From NCBI GenBank assembly GCA_027031145.1, contig JALVEG010000185.1, forward strand, positions 1 to 13,323: a stretch of 13,323 nt of DNA, given 5' to 3'. The position numbers and the translations under genes were made by a program. This stretch comes from Saprospiraceae bacterium (lineage in GTDB: Bacteria > Bacteroidota > Bacteroidia > Chitinophagales > Saprospiraceae). Of this stretch, positions 7,181 to 13,323 are shown piece after piece. The notes beneath the pieces were generated by a model. It did not search any database and had not been told where the DNA came from. It saw only the letters and a program-made list of their open reading frames with translations. Numbering within the stretch: the stretch's first letter is position 1; the number at the start of each line of letters is the position of its first letter.

Positions 7181-7380
7181 CTGTATCTACTCATGTCAAA
7201 TACTTGATACAAACAAAATAATACACGCTAAATCACCTCATTAGCATAATAATATTTTCAAAACTTTTCATTTAAAACCCTTTCCTGTTTCCCTTAAAAG
7301 GGAAATGATAATGGAGAAAATATTATTATGCTACCAACACCCAAACAATCAGTAAATTAAACTACCTGAGTAGTTACAGA
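7181..7380. mobile_element. 200-bp nested inverted-repeat element sharing the MITE termini
   Basis: The left end CTGTATCTACTCATGTCA (7181-7198) and the right end read on the minus strand, CTGTAACTACTCAGGTAG (7379-7362), agree at 14 of 18 positions and match the termini of the element at 2317-2479. Inside is a perfect 18-bp inverted repeat, TAGCATAATAATATTTTC at 7242-7259 and its complement at 7316-7333. Inside that is an 8-bp hairpin TTTCCCTT / AAGGGAAA (7288-7305) preceded by ACCC, resembling the REP-like units near 900. No ORF is present. It lies between two convergent genes. Confidence 0.55.
7242..7333. repeat. Perfect 18-bp inverted repeat enclosing a hairpin
   Basis: TAGCATAATAATATTTTC (7242-7259) and its exact reverse complement (7316-7333) are separated by 56 nt containing the palindrome TTTCCCTT-AA-AAGGGAAA (7288-7305). 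A perfect 18-bp match at this spacing is unlikely by chance even in AT-rich DNA. It could be an independent small element inserted in, or the core of, the 7181-7380 element. Confidence 0.7.
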
Positions 7381-7400
7381 TAACTATTTTAATAATTAAT

Positions 7401-8954
7401 TCAATGACTAATTTCTTTTGCCCATTCAGGAAAAACCGCAGGATCTATATGAAAAATATAAGTACCGAAATAATATACAAACAGGGTTAAAACAACAGCT
7501 CCGACCAAATTGAGAAACAATCCGGTTTTAGCCATTTGAGCAATTCGCAATCGCCGCGTACCGAAAACTATTGCATTTGGCGGAGTAGCAACAGGAAGCA
7601 TAAATGCCATGGAACCTGCAATGGTCGCAGGAAGCATAAACAATAACGGGTTGGTTTCTATACTTACTGCCAAGCCTGCTAATATCGGCAAAAATGTCTG
7701 GACGGTTGCAGTATTTGAAGTCAATTCTGTAAGAAATGTTACAAGTAGTGAAATACTTAAAATAATTATAATGGGATGTACTCCTTTTAACCAAATGAGT
7801 TGCTGTCCAAACCATGAAGATAAACCTGATTCTTTGAATCCTGCTGCCAATGCAAATCCTCCCCCAAACAATAAGATAATTTCCCAGGGAATATCTTCTG
7901 CTGCCTTCCAATCCATTAAATATTCATTTTTTTTCGATTTCGAGGGTATAATAAATAAAAATATAGCCATGATTATCGCTACGGTACCGTCATTCAAATA
8001 TTTTGGATACGGAAACAGATTTGCCCAACCTCTTAGATGGAAACTTCCAATATCAAGATCGGATCTGAAAAACCACAATAATGCAAGTAACACAAAAACA
8101 ATACCCAATACTCTTTCTTCATAACTCATTTTCCCCATTTCCTTCATATCCTGATTCAGCATATTTTTGTCAATTGCTTTCCAGTCTTCATCTTTTTTTA
8201 CAAATACAAAATATAAATATAAGTATAAAATGATAAATAAGATCACAGTTATGGGAAGAGCAAAAATAAACCATGATGCAAATGTAATATCAGGAGCAGC
8301 GGGGAAACTCAATTTATAAATACTTGAAAATGCCAGATTAGGGGGAGTACCAACTAATGTAGCAATACCACCAACAGAAGCACTATATGCTGTTGCCAAT
8401 AAAAGTCCTATAGCAAAATGTTTTACTTTTTTTCTTCCGTTCAATTCCTCAAGTTTTACGATTATCGAGATCAAAATAGGAACCATCATCATAGTAGTTG
8501 CCGTATTACTTATCCACATCGAAAGAAATGCAGTAGCAAACATAAATCCAAATAAAATTTTTCCCGGACTCACTCCTACAATCTGAAGTATTTTAATAGC
8601 AATACGCTTATGCAAATTCCATTTTTGAATAGCAAGCGCAACTAAAAATCCACCTATAAACAAGAAAATAACATGATTGAAATATGTAGATGATACGGCT
8701 TTCCCGTTCATAATACCTAACAGAGGGAATAAAGCTATGGGGAGCAATGATGTAATTGCCAGAGGCACAATCTCCGAAACCCACCACAATGCCATCCATA
8801 CAGCAACAGCAAGAGTATTGCTGACAGCGGGATTCTGAGAATCCAGATTAGTGAAAAATATAATATAAAATGCTATAAAAGGGGCAATTACAAATAAGAT
8901 TTTTCTCCATAATTCAACTCTTAGTTTCATTACGGATTGACTGGTTTCTTCCAT
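7401..8954 (-). CDS. DASS/SLC13 family sodium-coupled dicarboxylate or sulfate transporter
   Basis: A 517-residue polytopic inner-membrane protein of normal length for the divalent anion:sodium symporter family. The two pseudo-symmetric signature motifs are present: S149-N150-T151 (MWISNTATTMMMVP) and S413-N414-T415 (LTELTSNTATVQTFLP), which in the family form the sodium and substrate site. Each half also has its helix-turn proline motif, GTPPN at 202-206 and ATPPN at 456-460. Predicted substrates are C4-dicarboxylates (succinate, malate, fumarate) or sulfate; the sequence alone does not separate these. The ATG at 8952-8954 gives a short charged N-terminus (MEETSQSVMKLRVELWRK) before the first helix, as is common. 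A -7-like AATATTTG lies 24 nt upstream. The gene is divergent from pyruvate kinase, with 176 bp between them, and would fit central carbon metabolism. Confidence 0.93.
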   Translation of the reverse strand: MEETSQSVMKLRVELWRKILFVIAPFIAFYIIFFTNLDSQNPAVSNTLAVAVWMALWWVSEIVPLAITSLLPIALFPLLGIMNGKAVSSTYFNHVIFLFIGGFLVALAIQKWNLHKRIAIKILQIVGVSPGKILFGFMFATAFLSMWISNTATTMMMVPILISIIVKLEELNGRKKVKHFAIGLLLATAYSASVGGIATLVGTPPNLAFSSIYKLSFPAAPDITFASWFIFALPITVILFIILYLYLYFVFVKKDEDWKAIDKNMLNQDMKEMGKMSYEERVLGIVFVLLALLWFFRSDLDIGSFHLRGWANLFPYPKYLNDGTVAIIMAIFLFIIPSKSKKNEYLMDWKAAEDIPWEIILLFGGGFALAAGFKESGLSSWFGQQLIWLKGVHPIIIILSISLLVTFLTELTSNTATVQTFLPILAGLAVSIETNPLLFMLPATIAGSMAFMLPVATPPNAIVFGTRRLRIAQMAKTGLFLNLVGAVVLTLFVYYFGTYIFHIDPAVFPEWAKEISH

Positions 8955-8977
8955 GACATGTTTTTGCCTTAAAAATA

Positions 8978-8985
8978 CAAATATT
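8978..8985 (-). promoter_or_regulatory. Candidate -7 box for the transporter gene
   Basis: On the minus strand this reads AATATTTG, one mismatch from the Bacteroidota TAnnTTTG box, 23 nt upstream of the start codon. No TTTG is found at the expected -33 distance, so support is weak. Confidence 0.3.
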
Positions 8986-9130
8986 ATTTTTAAATATATT
9001 AATAATTTATATAAAAAAACATTTCATTAACAAAAGATCATTCTAACAAGTTAAACAACTGAATAATTATACTGTTAATCTTATATCGTGATTTATCAAA
9101 TATATCATAACCGCAAAATCGCTTTTAACA

Positions 9131-10556
9131 ATGAATAATTTACGAAATACCAAAATAATTGCTACTATAGGACCTGCTACTAATTCAAGAGAAAAGATAC
9201 TTGAACTAGCTGAAGCAGGAGTAGATGTATTCAGATTTAATTTTTCCCATAGTGACTTGAATTTATATAAAAAATTGATCAAAGACATAAATGAGATCAA
9301 TGAAGAATATGACCTGACATTAGGAATATTAGCTGACTTACAAGGACCTAAAATCAGAATAGGTGATGTGAAAAACGGGGAATTCATGCTTGAAGATGAT
9401 GAAATAGTACAAATAAGCAGCGACAATAAGATAAGTGACAAAGAAAATATCCATATATCCTACCCTGGTTTGGAAGAAGATGTAAAAAAAGGTGATAAAG
9501 TATTTATTAACGATGGTAAAATTGTGCTAAAGATCATATCAGATAAAAATGATGGTAAAATACTCGCTAAAGTTTTAACAGGAGGACTCATCACTCCCCG
9601 AAAAGGTGTTAATTTTCCCGATACAAAAATGAATCTTCCTTCAATTACTGAAAAAGACCTCAAAGATCTGGAATTTATTTTGCAACAACCTGTCAATTGG
9701 ATAGCACTATCTTTTGTACGAAATGATAAAAATGTCAGAGACCTTCATAAAATAATAAAAAAACACAAACATACGGCAAAAATAATTGCTAAAATTGAAA
9801 AACCCGAAGCTGTAAAAAACATAAAAAAGATACTTAAATATTCAGATGCGATAATGGTTGCCAGAGGTGATCTGGGTGTGGAAATACCCATAGAGGAATT
9901 ACCCGGAGTTCAAAAATATCTTATTGAAACAAGTATAAAAAAATCGAAAGTAGTTATAGTAGCTACCCAGATGATGGAATCGATGATCAACAACACAACA
10001 CCTACAAGAGCTGAAGTAATAGACGTGGCCAATGCTGTTCTTCAGGGTGCTGATGCCGTAATGCTGAGCGGAGAAACAGCAATGGGACTTCACCCTTGTG
10101 AAGTAGTAAAAATAATGAATAAAATACTCAAAGGAGCCGAAAAATCTTTCACTCCTCCCAAAGACAGACCGAAACCCGAACCAAAATGCAGTACATTTAC
10201 CAGTGACATTATTTGTTTTAACGCAGCAAAAATATCTAATGAACTGGATGCTAAAGCTATTGTAGGTCTTACTGTATCTGGATACACCGCTTTCAAAGTT
10301 TCAAGTTTCAGACCAAATGCTCAAATTTATATTTTCAAAAGTAAGGTCTATTTTATCCACTTTAAATCTTGTCAGGGGAGTACGTGGATTTTATTACAAC
10401 AAAAATACAAATACAGAAGAGACTCATACTAATCTTGCAAATATTTTAAAAGATAAGAATTTGGTAAAAAAAGGGGATATAATTGTTCATACAGGTTCCA
10501 TGCCTGTATTTGAAAAACAAAGAACCAATTTGATCAGGGTTGCAACTGTAGAATAA
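9131..10556 (+). CDS. pyk: Pyruvate kinase, apparent frameshift near residue 402
   Basis: Converts phosphoenolpyruvate and ADP to pyruvate and ATP, the last step of glycolysis, in the cytoplasm. Motifs: TKIIATIGPAT at the start, R35-F-N37-F-S39-H, catalytic K221 with E223 in AKIEKPE, GDLG with D247, ATQMMESM with T279, and MLSGETAMG. The A domain is about 1-68 and 165-340, the B domain about 69-164, the C domain from about 341. Reading from the ATG, the frame is good up to RPNAQIYIF (402) and then becomes nonsense, stopping at 10432. The missing C-terminal part continues in the +1 frame (SKVRSILSTLNL to IRVATVE) to a stop at 10554-10556. Joined, the protein is about 474 residues, the normal length. 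L70-Q71-GP-K74-IR-I77 is the pattern associated with K+-independent pyruvate kinases. The intact downstream frame suggests a sequencing error or a recent mutation. Confidence 0.93.
10332..10340 (+). other. Frameshift site in pyruvate kinase
   Basis: The frame changes within TTTTCAAAA. Removing one A from the AAAA run gives IYIFKVRSILSTLNL, and adding two T gives IYIFSKVRSILSTLNL; both restore the family sequence. Two adjacent 4-base homopolymers make an indel error plausible. No obvious programmed-frameshift architecture (slippery heptamer with a downstream stem) is visible. Confidence 0.75.
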
Positions 10557-10577
10557 GTTTGATTTGCATACTTTTTT

Positions 10578-10597
10578 ATACCAAATAAATTTGGTAT
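10578..10597 (+). terminator. Probable terminator hairpin after pyruvate kinase
   Basis: ATACCAAAT and ATTTGGTAT form a 9-bp perfect stem with a 2-nt loop, 21 nt after the pyruvate kinase stop. It is flanked by a T run upstream (10572-10577) and CAATTTT downstream, so the downstream U tract is short. It is AT-rich and therefore only moderately stable. Confidence 0.5.
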
Positions 10598-11096
10598 CAA
10601 TTTTCATTCACCCATTTAAAAAAAATCCTGATAAGCGAATATCTCTGACTTCGCTTTCATTGCCGCCGATCTCCTATCTTATAACTCTTAACTCCATTAT
10701 TTCCTCATTGTTCTTTCAATCTTCGCCAATCTCTTGCAATCTCTTATTTTGCCACTATTTTTGTTTGCTGCCGCTACAAAAATACCGCCAAAATATCTAT
10801 GTGGTCTTACTACACTACTGCATTCGCTATCGCTCATACAGTGCTACAATCCTAACATCCCTTCGGGATTTCTCCCTTCAAAACACCAAAACAACTCCCC
10901 CTGATAAGCAAGTGCCGCCAGACTTCGCTTTTATAACATCCAAACCTCAAAACTCCAACACAAATCCTTCCCTTATACCACCCTCCCAGCAAAAGGTCTC
11001 TGACCTCTTTGCAAGCCACCAACAAAACACCAAAACAATTTCTTCAGTCAAATAAATTTGCCAGTCCAAACCAAACCGCAATAAAAACATAAAACA
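10598..11096. other. G-poor non-coding stretch with short direct repeats
   Basis: About 500 bases between pyruvate kinase and the PLP enzyme. The plus strand is rich in C and T and poor in G, unlike the neighbouring genes. A 163-codon frame spans it, but its translation has no Glu, is dominated by Ser, Pro, Leu and Ile, and resembles nothing I know. Repeats: CCTGATAAGC...GACTTCGCTTT occurs at about 10627-10656 and again at about 10900-10932; CAATCTCTT occurs at 10727-10735 and 10737-10745, with CAATCT at 10717-10722. A small hairpin ATCCC-TTC-GGGAT lies near 10857-10869. No recognised RNA gene is seen. Confidence 0.55.
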
Positions 11097-12353
11097 TTAT
11101 ATCTTATCCAATGCCTGTTCGATGTCCCATATCAGATCTTCATGATTTTCCACTCCAACGGATAATCTTACAAGATTTTCAGTAATGCCGAGATATTGTT
11201 TTTCTTCATAAGGAATTTCGGCATGTGTCATTGTAGCCGGATGTTCTACCAGTGATTCCGTACTTCCAAGGCTGACTGCAACTTTCGGAATGACCAGACT
11301 ATCAATGAATTTGAAAGCTTCTTTTTCACCTCCTTTGATATAAAAAGATAGCATTCCTCCGGATCCAACACACTGCTTGTCAAAAATTTCCTTTTGTCTC
11401 GTTCCTTCTTCCAACAGTCCAAGATATGATACTCTTTCAATCTTCGGATGACCAACCAGATGTTCTGCTATCTTTTGAGCATTAAAAGATTGTTTTTCCA
11501 TTCTTATTTTCAGAGTTTCAAGACTTCTCATCAATAACCATGAAGTCCAGGGGCTGGCCATATTTCCCAAAAAAGTTCTAAGCCCTTTTATTCTTGCCAT
11601 AAACTCTGCTTTTCCTGATACTACTCCGGCAATTATATCACTGTGGCCTCCTATATATTTTGTAGCTGAATAAACAACTAAATCCGCACCATGTTGCATT
11701 GGATGTTGAAACACAGGGCCGAGAAATGTATTATCAACCATCAAAGGTATATTGTTTTCTTCCGTGGAAAAATGTTCGGAAATTTCTTTTGTCATAGCTA
11801 TATCTATCATAGCATTTGTAGGATTGCCCGGAGTTTCTATATAAACTGCTTTTAATTTATCATGTTTTCCCGTCTTATTAACCATATCTATTATTTCATT
11901 TTTGGTATTATCGGCGGTAAAATTGATGATATGTACCCCAAATTGTGTTAAGATGTGATTTATAAAATAGCTTGTTCCGCCATATACCGGATTGCCGAAT
12001 AGGAATAAATCTCCTGGTTTTAAAAATTCCAGTAATGCAGTGGAAATTGCAGCCATCCCACTCTCGAAAACAGCACAATCATCTGCACCATCCCATACTG
12101 CAAGCCTTTCCTCCAATATTTGCAAATTAGGATTATTCAATCTACTGTAAATCAATCCTAATTGCTCTCCGTTTTTAGGGTCTCGCAAACCATAAGCCAA
12201 TTCAAAAAAAGCTTTCCCTTCAGCTGCAGACTTAAAAGCAAAAGTAGAAGTTTGAAATATTGGACTTTTGACTGCTCCTTCGGAAAGGAATGGATCATAA
12301 CCCAGTGATGTCATGTGTGTTTCGGGATGCATTTTGTGACCTGTTTTTTTCAT
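11097..12353 (-). CDS. PLP-dependent Cys/Met metabolism enzyme, methionine gamma-lyase or cystathionine gamma-lyase/synthase type
   Basis: A 418-residue cytoplasmic enzyme of the Cys/Met metabolism PLP family (fold type I). Visible residues: Y69-S-R71 and NNPN (cofactor phosphate contact from the partner subunit), the FESGMAAIS segment, Y124 that stacks on PLP, D207 in MVDNTF that holds the pyridine nitrogen, the Schiff-base lysine K232 in YSATKYIGGHSD, SLGSTESLVEHPA at 362-374, and R396 in LVRLSVG that binds substrate carboxylate. Family members cleave or form C-S bonds in methionine, cystathionine or homocysteine. The Cys that marks classical methionine gamma-lyases just after YG is Gly here (YGGT), so methionine lyase activity is not assured. 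An extra loop at about residues 54-66 precedes the YSR motif. The divergent Lrp-type gene recalls mdeA/mdeR of pseudomonads and supports amino acid catabolism. Confidence 0.88.
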   Translation of the reverse strand: MKKTGHKMHPETHMTSLGYDPFLSEGAVKSPIFQTSTFAFKSAAEGKAFFELAYGLRDPKNGEQLGLIYSRLNNPNLQILEERLAVWDGADDCAVFESGMAAISTALLEFLKPGDLFLFGNPVYGGTSYFINHILTQFGVHIINFTADNTKNEIIDMVNKTGKHDKLKAVYIETPGNPTNAMIDIAMTKEISEHFSTEENNIPLMVDNTFLGPVFQHPMQHGADLVVYSATKYIGGHSDIIAGVVSGKAEFMARIKGLRTFLGNMASPWTSWLLMRSLETLKIRMEKQSFNAQKIAEHLVGHPKIERVSYLGLLEEGTRQKEIFDKQCVGSGGMLSFYIKGGEKEAFKFIDSLVIPKVAVSLGSTESLVEHPATMTHAEIPYEEKQYLGITENLVRLSVGVENHEDLIWDIEQALDKI

Positions 12354-12366
12354 ATTGTTATGTTTT

Positions 12367-12383
12367 TGTGACTATTCAGGTAG
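12367..12383. repeat. Solo copy of the MITE terminal sequence
   Basis: TGTGACTATTCAGGTAG matches 15 of 17 positions of TGTAACTACTCAGGTAG, the right end of the element at 7181-7380. Its inner flank (AAATATTTTGAAT) resembles the inner flank at 2334 (AATCATTTTGATT). No partner end is visible before 12540. It sits 13 nt upstream of the PLP-enzyme start, in the divergent control region, and its core can form a weak CTAT-TCAG-GTAG hairpin. Confidence 0.5.
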
Positions 12384-12496
12384 AAATATTTTGAATTATA
12401 AATTCTATTTGAATAATTATATGTTTTAAAATTTTACGTAAAGTTATATTATTTTCTATAAACATTCAATAGAATAGAAATCATTGCTATTCATCA

Positions 12497-12527
12497 TTTG
12501 AATTTTAGTATTTTTTTCTTATATTTG
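12497..12527 (+). promoter_or_regulatory. Bacteroidota-type promoter of the Lrp/AsnC gene
   Basis: TTTG at 12497-12500, a 19-nt spacer and TATATTTG at 12520-12527 match the Bacteroidota consensus TTTG, 19-21 nt, TAnnTTTG exactly. The start of transcription would lie near 12533, only about a dozen bases before the ATG, giving a very short leader. Confidence 0.8.
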
Positions 12528-12544
12528 TACTGAAAACAATTATT

Positions 12545-13027
12545 ATGGAAAATTTTTCGGACAGATTACATTTAGATCCTGTTGATAAAAAGATCCTCGA
12601 AATGCTTCAGGAAGATGCTAACTATACAAACAAAGAGATCGCTGCTCAATTGGGATTAACTATTACTCCGGTATATGAAAGAATAAAAAAACTGAAACGC
12701 TCTGGATTTATTAAAAAAACCGTTATTATTATTGATCCCAAGAAAGCAGGTAAAAACATTTTGGCATTTTGCAATGTCTCATTAAAAGAACATACACTTG
12801 CTTTCATTAATGAGTTTCAAGATAAGATCGTCAAGCTTGAGGAAGTACAAGCATGCTATCATATCGCAGGCCAATATGATTATTTGCTGACTGTGTATGC
12901 TAACGATATGGATGAGTATCAAAATTTTATTACTACCAAGTTAGCAGCCATCGAAAATATCGCTCATGTTCAAAGCTCTTTTGTTATGAAAGAAGTAAAG
13001 AAGGAGTATGCGATTAGGATAGAATAA
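12545..13027 (+). CDS. Lrp/AsnC family transcriptional regulator
   Basis: A 160-residue DNA-binding regulator of typical family length. The N-terminal winged helix-turn-helix is at about residues 13-60 (VDKKILEMLQEDANYTNKEI, then LGLTITPVYERIKKLKRSGFI), and the C-terminal RAM/AsnC ligand and oligomerisation domain is at about 70-155, with the diagnostic GQYDYLLTV (109-117) after VQACYHIA. Family members bind as octamers or dimers and sense amino acids. The gene is divergent from the PLP-dependent C-S lyase across 191 bp, the standard arrangement for local control of an amino acid catabolic gene; that it regulates this neighbour and itself is inference. The ATG is fixed by an excellent promoter just upstream. 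The stop is followed after 4 nt by a possible 25-codon ORF. Confidence 0.94.
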   Translation: MENFSDRLHLDPVDKKILEMLQEDANYTNKEIAAQLGLTITPVYERIKKLKRSGFIKKTVIIIDPKKAGKNILAFCNVSLKEHTLAFINEFQDKIVKLEEVQACYHIAGQYDYLLTVYANDMDEYQNFITTKLAAIENIAHVQSSFVMKEVKKEYAIRIE

Positions 13028-13031
13028 TCGG

Positions 13032-13109
13032 ATGGCCAAAGTAAAATTTCCAAGAGTACTAAGCAATAAAGATATCAAAGATTGGGAACAATTTGTATCT
13101 GATTTTTAA
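13032..13109 (+). CDS. Possible 25-residue small ORF after the Lrp gene
   Basis: An ATG 4 nt after the regulator stop opens a 25-codon frame (MAKVKFPRVLSNKDIKDWEQ, then FVSDF) ending in TAA. The composition is protein-like (basic start, Trp, charged residues) and the spacing would allow translational coupling. It could equally be the remnant of a longer gene cut short, or chance. I recognise no family. Confidence 0.25.
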   Translation: MAKVKFPRVLSNKDIKDWEQFVSDF

Positions 13110-13110
13110 A

Positions 13111-13323
13111 TCATTCTTCTATCAAATTTAATGCTTTTTTTGTTTTATCAAGGCTTAAGGAGATTATTTTTCTTTCATATTCATTCAACATTTTATTAGC
13201 ATTTGTTTTGCTTTGTTTATAGATGTTAAGATAATGTTGTTCGAATTTACTTTGGTTACTTAAAAGCATGTTTTCAATATTCTTTTTATTCTCCTTGAGT
13301 ATGCCTGTCAATTCAAAATAGTT
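13111..13323 (-). CDS. C-terminal fragment of an unrecognised Lys/Asn-rich protein
   Basis: The minus-strand frame is open from the window edge (first residues NYFELTGILKEN) for 70 codons to the stop at 13111-13113, with no need for a start inside the window, so this is probably the end of a longer gene. The sequence is rich in Lys, Asn and Glu with regularly spaced hydrophobic residues (NMLLSNQSKFEQHYLNIYKQ, then MLNEYERKIISLSL), suggesting long helices or a coiled coil. No family is recognised. It converges on the Lrp gene with 83 nt between the stops. Confidence 0.5.
   Translation of the reverse strand, partial: NYFELTGILKENKKNIENMLLSNQSKFEQHYLNIYKQSKTNANKMLNEYERKIISLSLDKTKKALNLIEE

Noticed and set aside
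7362..7373. Dedicated terminator for the DASS transporter
   Set aside because: AACTAC-TCAG-GTAGTT followed by TAATTT on the minus strand could terminate, but the T tract is poor and the hairpin is already explained as the repeat terminus.
7609..8124. 171-codon plus-strand ORF inside the transporter gene
   Set aside because: It is antisense to a clear DASS transporter with both SNT motifs, so it is a shadow frame.
10564..11055. 163-codon plus-strand ORF after pyruvate kinase
   Set aside because: The translation has no Glu, is dominated by Ser, Pro, Leu, Ile and Thr, and reflects the G-poor base composition; it also runs through repeats and the terminator hairpin.
1..13323. CRISPR arrays, tRNA or rRNA genes
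   Set aside because: No regularly spaced direct repeats, no tRNA-like cloverleaf and no rRNA-like sequence were seen on either strand.

Overview
The window is AT-rich and looks like a chromosomal segment of a Bacteroidota bacterium. Three things support this: a very large secreted protein ending in a type IX secretion (T9SS) type A sorting domain, a textbook Bacteroidota promoter (TTTG, 19 nt, TATATTTG) in front of the Lrp-type regulator, and the absence of clear Shine-Dalgarno sequences. I cannot name the genus. Most proteins here are metabolic or envelope functions with ordinary family lengths.

Layout. (1) 1-510, minus: N-terminal 170 residues of an MIO-type aromatic amino acid (histidine-like) ammonia-lyase, cut by the window edge. 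(2) 511-1238: non-coding, with two REP-like palindromes in opposite orientation. (3) 1239-2302, minus: a two-gene operon of a periplasmic OB-fold protein followed 8 nt later by a three-helix PepSY-associated membrane protein. (4) 2303-2912: a 163-bp MITE-like element, then an AT-rich stretch, then a leader with competing RNA pairings. (5) 2913-7043, plus: a 1376-residue T9SS cargo protein with Cys-rich HYR-like repeats, a carboxypeptidase-regulatory-like domain, a dockerin, a cohesin-like domain and the sorting domain, followed by two strong terminators. (6) 7157-7400: a nested inverted-repeat element. (7) 7401-8954, minus: a DASS/SLC13 sodium-coupled anion transporter. (8) 9131-10556, plus: pyruvate kinase with an apparent frameshift near residue 402. 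(9) 10557-11096: terminator and a G-poor, repeat-containing non-coding stretch. (10) 11097-12353, minus, and 12545-13027, plus: a PLP-dependent methionine gamma-lyase/cystathionine lyase-type enzyme divergent from an Lrp/AsnC regulator, which probably controls it. (11) 13028-13323: a possible 25-residue ORF and the C-terminal end of an unrecognised minus-strand gene.

The strongest non-gene signal is a 17-bp sequence, consensus TGTAnCTACTCAGGTAG, present five times. Two copies are the terminal inverted repeats of the element at 2317-2479, two bound the element at 7181-7380, and one stands alone at 12367-12383. Its core forms a small hairpin (CTAC-TCAG-GTAG). Two copies lie 18-19 nt upstream of start codons of minus-strand genes. 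The other points worth attention are the leader RNA before the T9SS gene, the cohesin and dockerin in a single chain, and the pyruvate kinase frameshift.
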